The notes under the pieces: generated by a model | Told to the model about the DNA's origin: nothing | Seen by the model: the letters and a program-made list of their open reading frames with translations, nothing else | Databases searched by the model: none | NCBI GenBank assembly: GCA_029261925.1 | Contig: JAJDAJ010000029.1 | Location: 1-64,000, forward strand | DNA from: Deltaproteobacteria bacterium | GTDB lineage: Bacteria > Myxococcota_A > UBA9160 > SZUA-336 | DNA: 64,000 bases | Direction: 5' to 3' | Shown: in pieces, positions 18,215 to 26,784 of the stretch | Layout: each line of letters opens with the position of its first letter | How positions within the stretch are numbered: position 1 is the first letter of the stretch | Program-made: the position numbers and the translations under genes

Positions 18215-20821
18215 ATGCAGATCCGGCGCCCGCACGGGTCTTCCCGGCCGGGGGCACCGCGAGGGCGACGCGCGATCGGCCTCGGTCTGCTCACACTCGG
18301 TGCCTGGTCCCTGCTGGTCTTCGCGATCGGCGCGGCCTCGCAGGCCACCGGCTTCTTCGGCGTGGTGGTCAAGCCGCTGCTGGCGCGCAACGCCGCGCTG
18401 CCGGTCAACTTCATCCGCGGGAGGCTCACGGTTCCGACCCGCCTCGAGATCGACATGAAGTTCGACCACCTGCGCCGGCTCGAGCACCACCGCGCGCGGG
18501 CCCTGGCCGAGCACGCGCTCTTCGCCACCGAGGACGACTACGTCCCAGCGACGATCCGCACCGCCGACCAGGAGGTCAAGGTACACATGCGGCTCAAGGG
18601 CGACTCGGCGGCGCATCTGTCGACCGACAAGTGGTCCTATCGCGTCAAGGTGCGCGGAGGAGACACGCTCCTCGGCATGAAGCGCTTCTCGCTGCACCAC
18701 CCGGGCGCGCGGAACTACCTGAGCGAGTGGCTCTTCCACCGGGCACTGCTGCGCGAGGGCGTGATCGCGCTGCGGTACGAGTTCGTGGATGTCTCGCTGA
18801 ACGGCAAGGGGCTCGGGATCTATGCGCTCGAGGAGCACTTCGAGAAGCGCCTGATCGAGAGCAACCGGCGTCGCGAGGGCCCGATCGTGCGCTTCGACGA
18901 GGATCTGATGTGGCGCGAGGCCGCCGTTCAGGCCAGGCCGTTCCACGAATCGGAGGCCAGCGGTGCCGGCGCGTTCGAGGCCAGCTCGATCGACGGCTTC
19001 CAGACGGGCAGCGCGCTCGCCGACCCGGACAGGCGGGTGCCGTTCCTCAAGGCCATCCACCTGCTCGAGGCGTTTCGTGAGGGCGAGCTGTCGACGAGCG
19101 AGGTCTTCGAGGTAGATCGCCTGGCGACGTATTTCGCGCTGGTGGACCTGCTGGGTGCCGAGCACGGTGCTCGCTGGCACAACATCCGTTTCTACTACAA
19201 CCCGATCACCTCCAGGCTGGAGCCGATCGGATTCGACGGCAACTGCGTGCCTACTCGCTCCATTGCCCCGCTGCGCCGGACCGGTGGAATGCGGCTGGCC
19301 ACGATCGGGCCCGAGGATCGGCCGTTGAACCACCGCCTGTTCCAGGACCGCGCCTTCTATGCGCGCTACATGTCCGAGCTGGAGCGGATCGCGGAGCCGG
19401 CCTACGTCGAGGCCCTGATCGGCGATCTGGCCGACGACATGGAGCGGGCGCTGCACGTCCTGCATCGCGAGTTCCCGCACCTCGAGGCGCCGACCGATCT
19501 GCTGAGGCGGAACCGCGCCTACATCGAAACCGTGCTCCATCCCGTCCAGACGCTGCACGCGCATGTCGCGGAGGGTGGAGCCGCCATCGAGGTCGGCAAC
19601 ATCCAGTCGATCCCGGTCGAGATCCTGGCCGTGGAATGGGGAAGGGGCGCTGGAGCGGGCCGGCTGGAGCTCGATCCGCCCGCCGTGCTCGAGCCGCGGT
19701 CGCCGCAGCAGCTCGCCTCCTACCGCACGCTGGATCTGGGTCGGCAGCGTCCCGGGGGCGGGGACCTGGAGGGAGGCCGGGTCGTCCATCGTCTCCTGGG
19801 GACGCGCGAGACGCGGTCCACACCCCTGGTGGGCTACCCGCGGAGTGCTCGCCCGGGGGCGCTCGTCGACCCGCCGCGTGCGGTTCCCAATGCGCACGGG
19901 CATGACGCCCTCGAGGTCGACGACAGCGCCCGCACGATCCGGATCCGGTCCGGCCGCTGGCAGATCGCGAGCGATCTGGTGATCCCGGCCGGCTACATCG
20001 TCGAGGCCAGCGGTCCGCTGCGCATCGATCTGGTCTCCTCGGCGCGCCTGCTCTCGTACTCGCCACTGCAGCTGCGGGGCACGGGCGAGGCGCCGATCGA
20101 GTTCACCTCCAGCGATGGGACCGGCGAGGGCGTGATCGTGATCCAGGCCCGGGGGCCCTCGCTGCTCGAGCACGTCCGCTTCGAGCGGCTGAACGCGAGC
20201 CACAGCGATGGCTGGGCGCTGACGGGCGCGATCACGTTCTACGAGTCCCCCGTCACCGTCAGATCCTGCCGCTTCTCGGGCAATCCGGCCGAGGATTCGC
20301 TGAACATCGTGCGCTCGGACTTCACGCTCGAGAGCTCCGTATTCGAGGACGCGCCTTCGGATGGGTTCGACTGCGACTTCTGCAGCGGTCGGATCGTCGA
20401 TTCCCGCTTCGAGCGGATCACCAACGATGCGGTGGACGTCTCGGGAAGCACGATCGAGATCGAGAATCTGATCGTCGACGGTGCGGGCGACAAGGGAATC
20501 AGTGCCGGGGAGCGCAGCACCGTGAGAGCGCTGCACCTGAGCCTGTCGAACGTGGAGGTCGGCATCGCGAGCAAGGACAGCTCCTTCGTGCACGCAAGGG
20601 ACGTGCACATGGATGGCTTCGAGTTCGCGCTCGCCGCCTACCAGAAGAAGCCGGAGTTCGGTCCCGGGCGGCTCGAGGTGGTGCGGCTCGATCACTCCGG
20701 GGAGCTGCGCACGCTGATCGAGCCCGGGAGTCGCGCATCGCTGGACGGCCGGGAGCTCCCGGTCGACGGTACCGCGAATGCGCGTGAGCTGCTCTATGAA
20801 ACGCCGGCCGATCCGTCCTGA
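18215..20821 (+). CDS. CotH kinase-fold protein fused to a right-handed beta-helix
   Basis: 868 residues; ATG 18215 abuts the previous stop. A basic N-terminus and one hydrophobic helix (about residues 22-48) suggest a signal anchor with the rest outside the cytoplasm. Residues 70-430 fit the CotH family: MRLKGDSAAHLSTDKWSYRV, KRFSLHHPGARNYLSEWLF, the YALEEHFEKRLIE helix and IGFDGN. CotH proteins are atypical secreted protein kinases. Residues 600-830 form short repeats rich in Asp, Ser and hydrophobics (SRFERITNDAVDVSGS type) that read as a parallel beta-helix, a fold common in polysaccharide-binding or -cleaving proteins. The fusion suggests a kinase-like domain directed to a surface glycan. 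Confidence 0.82.
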   Translation: MQIRRPHGSSRPGAPRGRRAIGLGLLTLGAWSLLVFAIGAASQATGFFGVVVKPLLARNAALPVNFIRGRLTVPTRLEIDMKFDHLRRLEHHRARALAEHALFATEDDYVPATIRTADQEVKVHMRLKGDSAAHLSTDKWSYRVKVRGGDTLLGMKRFSLHHPGARNYLSEWLFHRALLREGVIALRYEFVDVSLNGKGLGIYALEEHFEKRLIESNRRREGPIVRFDEDLMWREAAVQARPFHESEASGAGAFEASSIDGFQTGSALADPDRRVPFLKAIHLLEAFREGELSTSEVFEVDRLATYFALVDLLGAEHGARWHNIRFYYNPITSRLEPIGFDGNCVPTRSIAPLRRTGGMRLATIGPEDRPLNHRLFQDRAFYARYMSELERIAEPAYVEALIGDLADDMERALHVLHREFPHLEAPTDLLRRNRAYIETVLHPVQTLHAHVAEGGAAIEVGNIQSIPVEILAVEWGRGAGAGRLELDPPAVLEPRSPQQLASYRTLDLGRQRPGGGDLEGGRVVHRLLGTRETRSTPLVGYPRSARPGALVDPPRAVPNAHGHDALEVDDSARTIRIRSGRWQIASDLVIPAGYIVEASGPLRIDLVSSARLLSYSPLQLRGTGEAPIEFTSSDGTGEGVIVIQARGPSLLEHVRFERLNASHSDGWALTGAITFYESPVTVRSCRFSGNPAEDSLNIVRSDFTLESSVFEDAPSDGFDCDFCSGRIVDSRFERITNDAVDVSGSTIEIENLIVDGAGDKGISAGERSTVRALHLSLSNVEVGIASKDSSFVHARDVHMDGFEFALAAYQKKPEFGPGRLEVVRLDHSGELRTLIEPGSRASLDGRELPVDGTANARELLYETPADPS

Positions 20822-21506
20822 GGACAGCTACCGCTACGAGCGGAAGTATCACTGCGACGACCGCGCCCTGCAGGAGGTCGAGCTGATGGTGCGGATGCAC
20901 CCGGCCGGTTTTCGCGTGGAGCATCCGCCGCGGGCGGTGAACAACGTCTACCTGGATTCGCCGGACCTGCGCCGCTTCGCGATGCACGTGCACGGAGCGG
21001 CGGATCGCCGCAAGCTGCGGGTGCGCTGGTACGGTGCTCGCGAAGGCCACGTCGAGCAGCCGGTCCTCGAGATCAAGATCAAGCGTGGCAACGTCGGGAC
21101 CAAGGCTCGCTTCGAGCTCGCTCCGTTCGACTTCTCCGATCGGCTCGACGACGCGACTCTCCGCCGCGAGGTGCGCGACGGCGTGTGCGGGGATCCGGGC
21201 CTGGCGGAGGCGATCGACACCAGCCTCCCCGCGATCTTCAACCGCTATCAGCGCCAGTACTATCGCAGCGGGGACGGGCGCTTCCGGCTGACGGTGGACA
21301 CAGAGCTGGGCTTTCGCGCCGTCCCGGGCCACGGCTGGGGGCCGCTTCGCGCGTTCGAGGAGCACGGTCTCGCGATCATCGAGCTGAAGTACGACGTGGC
21401 CGACGACGACCGTGCGGATGGCATCGCGAGACACCTGCCGTTCAGGATCAGCAAGTACTCGAAGTGCGTGTATGGCCTGGAGCGCCTCGGAGGGCTGGTG
21501 GGCTGA
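20796..21506 (+). CDS. VTC-domain polyphosphate polymerase-like protein
   Basis: 236 residues from ATG 20796, overlapping the CotH gene by 26 nt; ATG 20778 is an alternative. The VTC domain makes polyphosphate from ATP inside a beta-tunnel lined with basic residues. That pattern is visible: YRYERKY near the start, NNVYLDSPDL, KLRVRWY, LEIKIKRGN, FNRYQRQYYRS, IIELKYD and a terminal SKYSKCVYGL. There is no SPX domain or membrane helix, as in other stand-alone bacterial homologues. Clustering with DUF4956 and CotH is a known arrangement. Polymerase activity is inferred from the family. Confidence 0.87.
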   Translation: MKRRPIRPEDSYRYERKYHCDDRALQEVELMVRMHPAGFRVEHPPRAVNNVYLDSPDLRRFAMHVHGAADRRKLRVRWYGAREGHVEQPVLEIKIKRGNVGTKARFELAPFDFSDRLDDATLRREVRDGVCGDPGLAEAIDTSLPAIFNRYQRQYYRSGDGRFRLTVDTELGFRAVPGHGWGPLRAFEEHGLAIIELKYDVADDDRADGIARHLPFRISKYSKCVYGLERLGGLVG

Positions 21507-21551
21507 CGGAGCCGGCCGTGGGGGCTCACGCCGCGCGGGGGTCTCCAGCGA

Positions 21552-22973
21552 TCAGCGGCTCTCGACCCGATCGGGCGAGGTGTCGCGTGCGGGGCCGTGC
21601 CTCCCGACCGGTCCGCTGCGTTTCCGGGGCGAGCGCCGCGGCGGAGCGGTGGTCGCACCGTAGAGACCGCCGGCGAGAAAGTACGAGATGTTCGTGAAGA
21701 TGCCGTTGGGGATCATGTCGAGGGCGGAGATCGCCACCATCAAGCTGAGCCCCGCGACGAGGGTCTTCTGCTGAACGCCTCGAATTCGCCGGAGCCGCGC
21801 CCAGCTCCGGACCACCGGCCAGACCAGGAGCCCGAACACGCAGCCGAAACCGACGAGGCCGGAGATCCCGACCGTGATGATCCAGTAGCCGTCGGCGGTC
21901 GAGTGCTCCTCGCCGCCACGCTCCAGGACCATCCAGCGCATCTTCGGCCCCCAGCCGAAGACGGGGCGCTCGAGTGCGCGTGCCAGGAGCTGTGCCTCGT
22001 TGTCGAACCTGAACTCCAGCGACTGTGCACGCTCCTCGCTGATCGTGGACATCGCGCTCAGGATCGGCTCCTCCGGGAACAGCGGGGAGAGCCGCCAGAA
22101 GGGGTAGGCGATCACCGCGATCGCCATCAGGACCGCCACGCGCGACATCCAGCGGTGTCCGAGGACCGCGACGATGGGCACCAGGATGGCGCCGTAGATG
22201 ACGGCGGCCGTGCTTCGCGCGAGGACGAGCACCGCTCCGAGATAGGCGGAGCTGATCGCCATGGGGACCCGGAACGCTCTGAGCCGCGCGCGTGCGAGCG
22301 TGGTGGACGCGATGGTCGCCAGCACCATGAAGATCGCGAGCCCCAGGCCGCTCCGGAAGAAGACGTTGGGTCGATAGCCACCCCAGCGGTAGGAGAACCC
22401 GATCCACTCCGGGTGGTAGCCATAGACCAGGCGGTGGATCTGCGGGCTCAGTCGCATCTCGATCAGCACGAGCGGGGTATAGAGCAGGGCGGCCACGGAG
22501 ATCACGGCCAGGAGGTCGTAGAGATCCCGCGGCTGGCGAAACAGGGCCCTGCCGACGACGAAGGGCAGGCCGGCCAGCAGCACGCGCGTGATCCCCAGCG
22601 AGACCCCATCGTGCAGCTCGAGCCCGGCCACGCCCTGCTCTACGAGGGGATCGGCATTGGCGAGGGCCGTGGCCAGCGACGCGAGCATCAGCACGCCGAT
22701 GAGCAGGTCCGGTCCGCGCCCGAGCCTGGCGCTCATCAGTCGGCCTCGTGCGAAGAGCAGGGCTCCCAGGACGATGCCGAGAAAGGGCAGGTTGTACTTG
22801 CTGAGCGGGGGCAGGCCCGCCGTGTCGAAGCCGATGTTCTCGGGCAGCAGCAGGACGCTCGCGACGGCCGTCACCGAGGCCGCGAGCGCCGGGCGCAGGC
22901 GCGAGAACAGCAGCGGCGCCACGACCAGCGGCGTGAGCAGCGCAGCGTAGGCCAGGAACATCGGGCCCTGCAT
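21552..22973 (-). CDS. O-antigen polymerase/ligase-like membrane protein (Wzy/WaaL type)
   Basis: 473 residues from ATG at 22973-22971. Ten to twelve hydrophobic helices cover residues 5-430. A large loop between late helices (about 190-215) is rich in Tyr, Trp and Arg, as in O-antigen ligases and EPS polymerases. The RPVFGWGPK motif before the second periplasmic loop recurs in such proteins. The tail beyond residue 445 is basic. It would polymerise repeat units or attach them at the periplasmic face. It is transcribed against its neighbours, convergent with the VTC gene and divergent from the flippase. Confidence 0.75.
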   Translation of the reverse strand: MQGPMFLAYAALLTPLVVAPLLFSRLRPALAASVTAVASVLLLPENIGFDTAGLPPLSKYNLPFLGIVLGALLFARGRLMSARLGRGPDLLIGVLMLASLATALANADPLVEQGVAGLELHDGVSLGITRVLLAGLPFVVGRALFRQPRDLYDLLAVISVAALLYTPLVLIEMRLSPQIHRLVYGYHPEWIGFSYRWGGYRPNVFFRSGLGLAIFMVLATIASTTLARARLRAFRVPMAISSAYLGAVLVLARSTAAVIYGAILVPIVAVLGHRWMSRVAVLMAIAVIAYPFWRLSPLFPEEPILSAMSTISEERAQSLEFRFDNEAQLLARALERPVFGWGPKMRWMVLERGGEEHSTADGYWIITVGISGLVGFGCVFGLLVWPVVRSWARLRRIRGVQQKTLVAGLSLMVAISALDMIPNGIFTNISYFLAGGLYGATTAPPRRSPRKRSGPVGRHGPARDTSPDRVESR

Positions 22974-22984
22974 CTATCTCGCGG

Positions 22985-23016
22985 CCGGACATCCCGCTGC
23001 CGGAGCGGATGTCCGG
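22985..23016. promoter_or_regulatory. Hairpin/dyad in the divergent polymerase-flippase promoter region
   Basis: Arms 22985-22998 and 23004-23016 pair over 13 bp with one bulged C and a GCCGG loop, 12 bp from the start of the polymerase gene. It could be an operator dyad or a leader hairpin of the minus-strand transcript. No T tract follows. The rest of the 253-bp gap holds a possible extended -10 (TGCTAGCAT, 23161-23169) for the flippase gene, with no convincing -35. Confidence 0.35.
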
Positions 23017-23226
23017 TCCGGCGAACGCGTGCTCATCGACGAACTCCCCGTGGCCACGACTCGGGCATGCCCGCTGATCGGGGCGCTCCCGATCGGCCTG
23101 GAGTATGCCGAATAGCGGCCTGCGTGCCCGGGGAACGCCGCGGGTCGGCCGCGGTGCGGGTGCTAGCATCTGCCGCTGCCTCGCCGGCGGCGACCCGGAG
23201 TCCCTGGAGGTGACGGCTGCGATCCC

Positions 23227-24756
23227 ATGGCGTCGACGGATGACAGCTCGACAGCGCGCATGACCCCCCCCCCGACGGCAGGCGTCCGGTCGCGGGTGCT
23301 GCAGGGCACCTTGCTCAGCCTCGGCGGTCACGGCGTGAACCAGGCCCTGCGACTGGTGAGCAACCTCGTGCTCGCGAGGCTGCTCTCCCCCGAGGCCTTC
23401 GGGATCATGGCCATCACCTGGCTGGTCATCAACGGATTGACCATGGCGTCGGACGTGGGCATCCGCTCGGCCGTCGTCCGCGACCACGGGGGGGACGACC
23501 GGGCCTTCCTCGACACCGCCTGGACGCTCCAGATCCTGCGGGGCCTCCTGCTGGCCGTCGTGGCCGCCTCGACCGCGGTGCCGCTCTCGCGGTTCTACGA
23601 CGAGCCGCTGCTGGCCAGCATCATCCCGGTCGCGGCGCTGACCGCGCTGTTCGCCGGCTTCGAGTCGACCCGGATGCTGACCCTCAACCGCCACCTCCTC
23701 CTCGGTCGGGTGGTCGCGATCGAGCTCGCCGGACAGGTGTTCGCGCTGCTGGCCACGGTGGCGTATGCGCTCGTTCATGCCTCGGTATGGGCGCTCGTGG
23801 TCGGGGCCGTCGTCGCCAGCGCCCTGCGGATGCTTCTCACCCACCTGGCGATTCCCGGCAGCCACGATCGCCTGCGCTGGGACCGCGAGGCCGCGGGCCG
23901 CATCATCGCCTTCGGCAAGTGGATCCTGGTCAGCACGCTGATCACCTTCCTGGCGACGCGCCTGGACGTCCTGATCGTCGGCAAGCTCCTACCCATGGCC
24001 GTGCTCGGCGTCTACAGCATCGCGACGCTGATCGCGCAGGTGCCGGCAACGGTGGCCTCGAAGCTCGCTCGTGCGATCCTCCTGCCGCTCTACTCGGCGG
24101 CGCGTCTCGAGGGCGGGGACTCACTTCCCGAGACCTACCGGACGGCGCGGCGCCTCGTTCTACCCGGCGGCCTGCTCGCGGTCCTCTCTGCCGCGGCGTT
24201 CGCTCCGCTGTTCGTGCGACTTCTCTATCCCGTGGAGTTCCACGACGCTTCCTGGATCGCGCAGCTGTCGATGCTGGGTCTGTGGTTCTCGTTCCTGCAG
24301 GTACAGGGGCGACCGGCCGTCATCGCGCTCGGGAACTCGCGAACGCTCGCGATCGCGAACGGTGTCCGCCTCCTCGTGACGGCAGTGGCGTGCCTGCTCG
24401 GCTTCGAATGGGCCGGCCTGGCGGGTCTGACGGTCGGTGTCGGGGTCGGTGCGATGGGCGGGTACCTGGTCACGGCCCTCTCGCTCGAGTCCAGCGGCAT
24501 TCCCGCGCTGCGTCTCGACGCCGGGTACAGCCTTTTGGGTCTCGGCGTGGCGCTCGGCTCCGCACTCGGTCCGGGCTGGTTCTTCGACGCGGAAACTCCT
24601 CTCGGCAGGGCATACCTCACCCTCGCGCTGGGCTTGATTCTCATGTTCCCGCTCGCGATCGTCTTCGCACTGCGGGCCATGGCGCACCTGCGCGGAGGTC
24701 GCGCGGAAGCCGGGGAGGTCCCGGTCGCCCGGCCGGCGGATACGGCCGGTACGTGA
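23227..24756 (+). CDS. Polysaccharide flippase (Wzx-like, MVF/oligosaccharide flippase family)
   Basis: 509 residues from ATG 23227. About fourteen hydrophobic helices run from residue 20 to 490 with short basic loops. The first helices contain GTLLSLGGHGVNQALRLVSN followed by LARLLSPEAFGIMA, the typical start of PST/Wzx exporters. These move undecaprenyl-linked repeat units from the inner to the outer leaflet. Together with the Wzy-like gene and the Wzc-type protein this provides a Wzx/Wzy-dependent route. The C-terminal 25 residues are hydrophilic. Confidence 0.88.
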   Translation: MASTDDSSTARMTPPPTAGVRSRVLQGTLLSLGGHGVNQALRLVSNLVLARLLSPEAFGIMAITWLVINGLTMASDVGIRSAVVRDHGGDDRAFLDTAWTLQILRGLLLAVVAASTAVPLSRFYDEPLLASIIPVAALTALFAGFESTRMLTLNRHLLLGRVVAIELAGQVFALLATVAYALVHASVWALVVGAVVASALRMLLTHLAIPGSHDRLRWDREAAGRIIAFGKWILVSTLITFLATRLDVLIVGKLLPMAVLGVYSIATLIAQVPATVASKLARAILLPLYSAARLEGGDSLPETYRTARRLVLPGGLLAVLSAAAFAPLFVRLLYPVEFHDASWIAQLSMLGLWFSFLQVQGRPAVIALGNSRTLAIANGVRLLVTAVACLLGFEWAGLAGLTVGVGVGAMGGYLVTALSLESSGIPALRLDAGYSLLGLGVALGSALGPGWFFDAETPLGRAYLTLALGLILMFPLAIVFALRAMAHLRGGRAEAGEVPVARPADTAGT

Positions 24757-24860
24757 CGCTCCGCGGTGCTGGCTCGCGTGACCGTGGGCCCGCGATTCTG
24801 GTGTAGGATCGGCGCGCGCTTACCGATGTCACGTCCTCGCCTCCGGGATCGTCTGCATTC

Positions 24861-25754
24861 ATGGAATCACCGCTCGAGAAACCGGTCATCGTGGTGGTCT
24901 CGCCGTGTCGCAACGAGGAGGCCACGCTCCCGCGGACGATCGCGGCCATGCGTGCCCAGACGCGCCGGCCGGATCTCTGGGTGATCGTGGATGACGGCTC
25001 CACCGACTCCACGCCGCGTCTGCTCGAGGAGGCGGCGTCGGAGCTTCCGTGGCTGCGTATCGTGCAGCGCGAGGACCGGGGCTTCCGGAGGCTCGGGGGC
25101 GGGGTCATCGACGCGTTCTACCGCGGGCTGGAGTCGGTGGAGCTGGAGTACGACTTCGTCGCGAAGATGGATGTCGACCTCGAGTTCCCGCCTCGCTACA
25201 TCGAGCGGCTCCTGGAGCGCTTCGAGGAGGACCCCGGGCTCGCGGCTGCGAGCGGCAAGGTGTTCCGCCCCGAGCCGGGCGGACTGGTCGAGGAGTTCAT
25301 CATCGACGAGCAGGTCTCCGGCGCCTTCAAGTTCTACCGGCGGGAGGCCTTCGAGCGGATCGGCGGCTTCGTGCGTCAGGTGATGTGGGACGGGATCGAC
25401 TTCCACAAGGCCCGGATGGCCGGCTACCGGACGCGAAGCTTCGACGATCCGGACCTGCGCATCCTGCATCTGCGTCTGATGGGCTCGAGCGACCGGAGCG
25501 TCTACGTGGGAAGACTGCGCTGGGGAGCCGGCCAGTGGTTCATGGGCAGCGCCTTTCTCTACGTGCTCGCCAGCGGCCTCTTCCGCATGCGCGAGAAGCC
25601 GTACCTGATCGGCGGAGCCCTGATCGTGGCCGGATACCTGAAGGCCGCGCTGCGGCGCGAGCCTCGCTTCGACGACGGCCGGTTTCGCGACGAGCTGCGG
25701 CGCTGGCAGTTCCGCCGCCTGCGCGGCCTGCTTCGCGGCGAGGGTGCCCGCTAG
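24861..25754 (+). CDS. Family 2 glycosyltransferase
   Basis: 297 residues from ATG 24861. The GT-A core is clear: VIVVVSPCRNEEATLPRTI, IVDDGSTDST and the MDVDLEFPP metal motif. The acceptor region GGFVRQVMWDGIDFHKARM resembles EPS transferases. A hydrophobic stretch around residues 228-258 may touch the membrane. It most likely adds one sugar to the lipid-linked repeat unit. Upstream, TGTAGGAT (24802-24809) could serve as an extended -10 box. It converges with the next, minus-strand transferase across a 10-bp gap. Confidence 0.87.
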   Translation: MESPLEKPVIVVVSPCRNEEATLPRTIAAMRAQTRRPDLWVIVDDGSTDSTPRLLEEAASELPWLRIVQREDRGFRRLGGGVIDAFYRGLESVELEYDFVAKMDVDLEFPPRYIERLLERFEEDPGLAAASGKVFRPEPGGLVEEFIIDEQVSGAFKFYRREAFERIGGFVRQVMWDGIDFHKARMAGYRTRSFDDPDLRILHLRLMGSSDRSVYVGRLRWGAGQWFMGSAFLYVLASGLFRMREKPYLIGGALIVAGYLKAALRREPRFDDGRFRDELRRWQFRRLRGLLRGEGAR

Positions 25755-25764
25755 CGCTGGCCTG

Positions 25765-26784
25765 CTAGAGCCCGTCGGCGCTGCGGCCCGGTCCCTTGTA
25801 CTCGATCAGCAGGCTGGAACGACCCAGCACCAGCCGGTTCCAGGTGAAGCGGAGCGCTCCCTGGAGCTCCGCGACCTTTCCGAGCACGAGGCTGAGGGCG
25901 TAGATCCGCGCGGTGCGTGGCGTGCGACCCCGTCGCACCTCGCGGTGGTGGACCCTGGCCGCCAGCGCGACCCAGCCGAGGAGCAGCAGCAGGCTGGCTC
26001 CTCGCGTCGGCCACAGGAGCAGCAAGGCCGCTCCCGGGACCAGGCCGCCCCAGAAGAGGATGGAGGCGAGCTTGCGCACGGAGCGCGTCTCGGGATCACC
26101 CCGCTGAAGGTAGAGCGATTCGGCATACGCGTGGCCGCCCCGACTCGTCCGGGTCCACCACTGACCGAAGGTCGTGATGTTCGCGTCGTGCAGCGTCATC
26201 TCCCGGTCCAGCCGGGTGATCCTGTGCCCGGCCTTGCGCACGCGCAGCGCCAGCTCCGGGTCCTCGCCGGCGATGAGGCTCTCGGTGTAGCCCGAGACCT
26301 CCTCGAAGACGCGCCGCGAGATGAGCACGTCGCCGCCGAAGGAGAGGGCCTCGCCGACCGGGGTGTCCCACTCGATGTCCGCCAGGCGGTTGTAGGGGGT
26401 CGCGTCGGGGGCCCGCTCGCGGCGCCGACCGCACACGGCGGCGAAGCCGCCCTGCTGCAGGTGGCGTGTGGCGGTCCGCAGCCATCCGGACTGGAGCTCG
26501 CAGTCCCCGTCGACGAACTGCACGAACTCCACCGAGGGGTGCAGCTCGACGAGCCGTGCGAAGCCCGCATTGCGGGCGCGCGCCGCCGTGAACGGTCGGG
26601 ACACGTCGAGCTCGACGACCGCGATCCCGCGACTGGCCGCGTACTCCACGCTGTCATCGCTCGAGCCGCTGTCGACGTAGACGATGGCCTGCGTGTCGCG
26701 GGCGGCGGACTCGAGACAGCGCTTGAGGCGCTCGCCCTCGTTCCTGCCGATCACGACGATGCCCGTCGGAAGTGCCGGCTCCAT
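25765..26784 (-). CDS. Family 2 glycosyltransferase with C-terminal membrane helices
   Basis: 339 residues from ATG at 26784-26782. The frame is open further upstream, but that part is antisense to the next gene. GT-A motifs: GIVVIGRNEGERLKRCL, YVDSGSSDDS, VDGDCEL. The acceptor segment SLIAGEDPELALRVRK carries the ED pair of the family. Two hydrophobic helices lie near residues 240-285. The ATG overlaps the stop of the upstream GT4 gene (TGATG), so the two transferases are translationally coupled in the order deacetylase, GT4, GT2. Confidence 0.88.
   Translation of the reverse strand: MEPALPTGIVVIGRNEGERLKRCLESAARDTQAIVYVDSGSSDDSVEYAASRGIAVVELDVSRPFTAARARNAGFARLVELHPSVEFVQFVDGDCELQSGWLRTATRHLQQGGFAAVCGRRRERAPDATPYNRLADIEWDTPVGEALSFGGDVLISRRVFEEVSGYTESLIAGEDPELALRVRKAGHRITRLDREMTLHDANITTFGQWWTRTSRGGHAYAESLYLQRGDPETRSVRKLASILFWGGLVPGAALLLLWPTRGASLLLLLGWVALAARVHHREVRRGRTPRTARIYALSLVLGKVAELQGALRFTWNRLVLGRSSLLIEYKGPGRSADGL

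Noticed and set aside
17441-20695. 1084-codon open frame on the minus strand
   Set aside because: It is antisense to DUF4956 and the CotH/beta-helix gene, rich in Arg, His, Asp and Leu without domain features: the usual high-GC shadow.
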